From: Nonlabens sp.
GTDB lineage: Bacteria; Bacteroidota; Bacteroidia; Flavobacteriales; Flavobacteriaceae
Assembly (NCBI RefSeq): GCF_018401815.1
Contig: NZ_JAGYKG010000004.1
Location: 186,001-250,000, forward strand
Direction: 5' to 3'
DNA length: 64,000 nucleotides
Each line of letters opens with the position of its first letter. Position 1 is the first letter of the stretch. Position numbers and translations under genes: made by a program. The notes below the pieces were generated by a model. It was not told the origin of the DNA, did not search any database, and saw only the letters and a list, made by a program, of their open reading frames with translations. Shown here piece by piece: positions 61,643 to 64,000 of the stretch.

Positions 61643-62090
61643 TCACAAGAGTTTCTCAAATTTTATAGGGTAGTGAGTTCCCATTTTTAAATTTTCCATG
61701 GCATTCAACGCGGTATCAACCCTTTTCTGAGAATCTTTTAGGTTGTAAATCATAAAAATGATGTTGCGTTGTTTGCCAGGAAGTAAGTTTTCAAAAACCT
61801 CATAAGCTTCGTAATACCGTAGGAGAACGGCTTCTAGTTCTTCTGTCACAAGTGCTTGATCGTTACTCGTGTCTTCTTGCATGATCACATGTAAAGAATC
61901 TCCTTGAGAGATGTCTAGTTTCTTTTGATTTGCTTTTGAAAACATCAGATAAACGCTGCCCTGCCTCTTTGTTATTCCTGCATGTAACGTCAGGCTATTT
62001 TCCCAGAGCTAACTATCCAACACTATCTTCTGGAATAAGAACAGCTCCTGTAGCGCCATTTTTACTTCATCGAGTATCAAATTCAACTAC
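61643..62090 (-). pseudogene. DUF1905/YdeI-type protein, decayed
   Basis: The C-terminal 100 codons (61945-61643) are an intact YdeI-like helical region (QGDSLHVIMQEDTSNDQALV, LLPGKQRNIIFMIYNLKDSQ). Upstream, the minus strand shows the missing DUF1905 half in broken frames: VVEFDTR then a stop, KNGATGAVLIPEDSVG, then stops around LALGK and PDVTC. At least three lesions. The remaining frame could be translated from 61945 but would lack the barrel domain. Confidence 0.6.
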
Positions 62091-62092
62091 TA

Positions 62093-62519
62093 TTAATCCA
62101 TCAATTTTGTAAGTACTTGGTTTTTTGAATGCAAGGTGTTGTGGACGGGGCATTTATCTGCTATTTGTAATATTCTTTGAATCTGCTTATCGTCCAGATC
62201 TCCAGTTAACTTGATCTCCCTTGTAAAAGTGTCAATTTTAGCAGTTTCTAGTTCGCAATTTTCACAATCTAAGGCATGTTGCCTGTCGTAGTTCACATGA
62301 CATGCTACATGTTCTAGGTTCCATTGCTTTCGTTTGGTATACATCTGTATGGTCATTACGGTACAGGCTGCCAGACCGCTGGAAAGCAATTCGTATGGGT
62401 TAGGGTCAAAATCATTTCCACCTGCAGCTTCTGGCTCATCTGCGGTAAAGTAATGCCTTCCTGCTACCGCTCAGTTCATAGCCTTGTGCATTTTTAAAAC
62501 TGATTTTTTCAAAGCTCAT
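62093..62519 (-). pseudogene. Alpha/beta hydrolase-OsmC fusion with internal deletion
   Basis: The start at 62519 gives MSFEKISFKNAQGYELSG, the opening of bifunctional alpha/beta hydrolase/OsmC proteins of about 400 residues. Within 25 codons the sequence jumps, out of frame, to the OsmC half (HYFTADEPEAAGGNDFDPNP, then SSGLAACTVMTIQMYTKRK), which runs to 62093 with the cysteines CPVH and CENCE. About 230 residues of the hydrolase domain are missing. The OsmC half retains the reactive cysteines of peroxidase-type OsmC proteins, but a working start for it is not evident. Confidence 0.7.
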
Positions 62520-62631
62520 TAACCTAGTTTTGCTTAAAAATAAAGACTTTTTATCAGAGTACTATTAATAGAGCTAATTATTATAGATTAGGATTGGATT
62601 CTTTACTTTTACAACTGCAGATCTATGTATC

Positions 62632-63171
62632 ATGAAAAATATATTTTTTATACTCTCCTTAGCCTTGGTTTCTTGTTTTAATTCTAATGCAGATAAAACA
62701 CCTGAGGAAAAGGCAAAAGAAAACGTAACCACCTTTTATTTTATTCGTCACGCAGAGAAGGCTACCGATCAAGGTAGCGATCCTGAGTTGACTGAAAAAG
62801 GAAAGAAAAGAGCAGAGCAATGGGTGAATTATTTCTTTTTAAAAGATCTAGATCACGTGATTTCTTCTGACTTTAAAAGAACGAAAGCCACAGCAGCGCC
62901 ACTCGCCAAGGCAAAAAAGCTAGACATAGAAATCTACGATGTGAGAGAAGTAACTGGCACCTCTCTTTTAGATACCTATAGAGGTAAAACGGTAGCGCTT
63001 TTCGGTCATAGCAATACGATCAATGCTTATGCAAATGAACTTCAAAACGATAGTGTTTATAAAGACCTAGAAGAAACAGATTACGATCATTTTTTTATCG
63101 TAAGAATCGATAAAGATGGAAACTCTAATGCTATTATGGAGTCTATAGATTTTATGGAATACGATGACTAA
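62632..63171 (+). CDS. Histidine phosphatase family lipoprotein
   Basis: A 179-residue protein with lipoprotein signal MKNIFFILSLALVSC, then a compact histidine phosphatase (SixA/PGAM-like) domain. The catalytic phosphohistidine is in FIRHAEKATDQ (RHA in place of RHG). The second histidine is in VALFGHSNTINAY, and an arginine occurs in SSDFKRTKATAAPLA. Periplasmic location is inferred from the signal; substrate unknown. It is divergent from the decayed hydrolase-OsmC gene. Confidence 0.87.
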   Translation: MKNIFFILSLALVSCFNSNADKTPEEKAKENVTTFYFIRHAEKATDQGSDPELTEKGKKRAEQWVNYFFLKDLDHVISSDFKRTKATAAPLAKAKKLDIEIYDVREVTGTSLLDTYRGKTVALFGHSNTINAYANELQNDSVYKDLEETDYDHFFIVRIDKDGNSNAIMESIDFMEYDD

Positions 63172-63389
63172 TGGTCCATCGCGTAAAACACCTTTGAAAT
63201 AGAATTGAAGTGCGCTAGTAAAGAACAATTTTACAAAGCTTAAAGCATTTCACCAAACATAACAGTGCACCCCTGTAAGAGTCGAGGAAAGATCAAAGAC
63301 TTTATAGCACTTATTGATCAATAATGTAAAGAGAGTTTATTCAAATTGTTTACTATTAAGAGTAACTTAATACCAATTACCAACACCCT

Positions 63390-64000
63390 ATGAAAATATT
63401 AAGCTGGAATCTACATCATCTGGAAGGCAATTTAGATAGCGATATCAATAACTCTCGCAAGCAATTGATCCTGGAGCAAGATGCTGACATCATCATTCTT
63501 ACCAATACAAAGCTAGATTTTTATTTAGGTGGAACGTATAAGAAAATTTCCACTTTAGAAATTCCGTTGCGACACGATGGTATGGATTATCAAGAAGGAG
63601 AAAACAGGGTGAGTATATATACCAAGTACCCTTTTAAAAATAAAGTAAACACCTTTGACGATTACACTAGTGTTTGCCAAATGATAGAGACTCCTTTAGG
63701 TAATTTAAATGTTTATGGAACCATCATAGGTGCCAAACAAGAGCTCTTTAAATCAGATTATGTAGAACAAAAAGAAGACCTCGTTAGAATAGAAGGTGCT
63801 GTTTGTTATGCAGGAGATTGGAACACTTCCTTTACAGGAACTTTGTTACCAGATGAAAAAACCGTTCATGAATTCCAAGAATTCTTAAACGATCAAAAAA
63901 TAGCTATTCTTACTGCCGATTTTGAAAACAGCATACATCACGTTGGAGTAAGCAAGTCGTTTTTAAAAGGAAACACCACTCAAGTAGAGGTATTCCCTGT
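63390..64000 (+). CDS. Endonuclease/exonuclease/phosphatase-fold protein, partial
   Basis: The frame opens at 63390 (MKILSWNLHHLEGNLDSDIN) and is still open at the window's end (203 codons visible). The start ILSWN, the early acidic residue in LEQDADIIILTNTKLDF and the later CYAGDWNTSF (equivalent to the GDFN motif) are hallmarks of the EEP metal-dependent phosphohydrolase fold (DNase I/ExoIII-like). The substrate cannot be told. The C-terminal part, including the expected terminal histidine, lies outside the window. Confidence 0.75.
   Translation, partial: MKILSWNLHHLEGNLDSDINNSRKQLILEQDADIIILTNTKLDFYLGGTYKKISTLEIPLRHDGMDYQEGENRVSIYTKYPFKNKVNTFDDYTSVCQMIETPLGNLNVYGTIIGAKQELFKSDYVEQKEDLVRIEGAVCYAGDWNTSFTGTLLPDEKTVHEFQEFLNDQKIAILTADFENSIHHVGVSKSFLKGNTTQVEVFP

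Noticed and set aside
1..64000. tRNA or rRNA genes
   Set aside because: No T-loop GGTTCGAATCC-type sequence with matching cloverleaf arms and no rRNA-like conserved stretch was seen on either strand.

Overview
The window looks like a chromosomal segment of a marine-type flavobacterium (Bacteroidota, Flavobacteriaceae). Supporting signs are the low-GC sequence, type IX secretion sorting domains, PorP/SprF and gliding-associated C-terminal modules, DUF4199, DUF4268, DUF5686, DUF5777 and DUF6503 families, and promoters of the Bacteroidota TTG-N19-TAnnTTTG kind in front of rpmH and rpmE. A Nonlabens/Dokdonia-like host is a guess, not something the sequence proves.

Layout. 0-8 kb: four tandem universal stress proteins, an ATP-cone/Mrr-type nuclease, a beta-CASP metallo-beta-lactamase RNase, a lipoprotein and a D-lactate dehydrogenase-type enzyme, which reads as a low-oxygen/energy-stress cluster. 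8.2-18.9 kb: an orphan response regulator, then a decayed island on the minus strand containing a whole type I restriction system (hsdM, hsdS, RhuM-Fic, hsdR), each gene broken by several frameshifts, plus remnants of a PH-domain protein, a lipocalin-like lipoprotein and an unknown gene. 18.9-30 kb: core genes mnmE, a T9SS cargo protein, DUF4268, an HPt protein, comM/yifB, rpmH and carB; a candidate structured small RNA lies upstream of comM. 30-46 kb: a frameshifted serine hydrolase, a YceI/cytochrome/DUF5777 group, a thioesterase, satD with a striking double-dyad operator, rmuC, an RluA-type synthase, a thioredoxin, an ABC exporter, a phosphosugar mutase, a GT2 glycosyltransferase and rpmE2. 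46.5-55.2 kb: a decayed IS3-family element with a second element end abutting it, a membrane protein, a CDP-alcohol phosphatidyltransferase, and a 5'-truncated, GC-richer T9SS adhesin followed by PorP and OmpA genes. 55.4-64 kb: DUF5686 protein, smpB, DUF6503 lipoprotein, S1/P1 nuclease, sodC, two decayed genes, a histidine phosphatase, and a nuclease-fold gene running off the end.

The most remarkable signal is a perfect 14-bp palindrome, GCTTTCGCGAAAGC, present 14 times (chance expectation far below one). It sits both between genes and inside eight coding genes, where it is read as AFAKA, LSRK or FRES. It is absent from both accessory blocks apart from one near-copy in the decayed hsdM. It behaves like a host-specific iterated palindrome (compare HIP1 of cyanobacteria or the Rickettsia palindromic elements). 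Its function cannot be read from the sequence.
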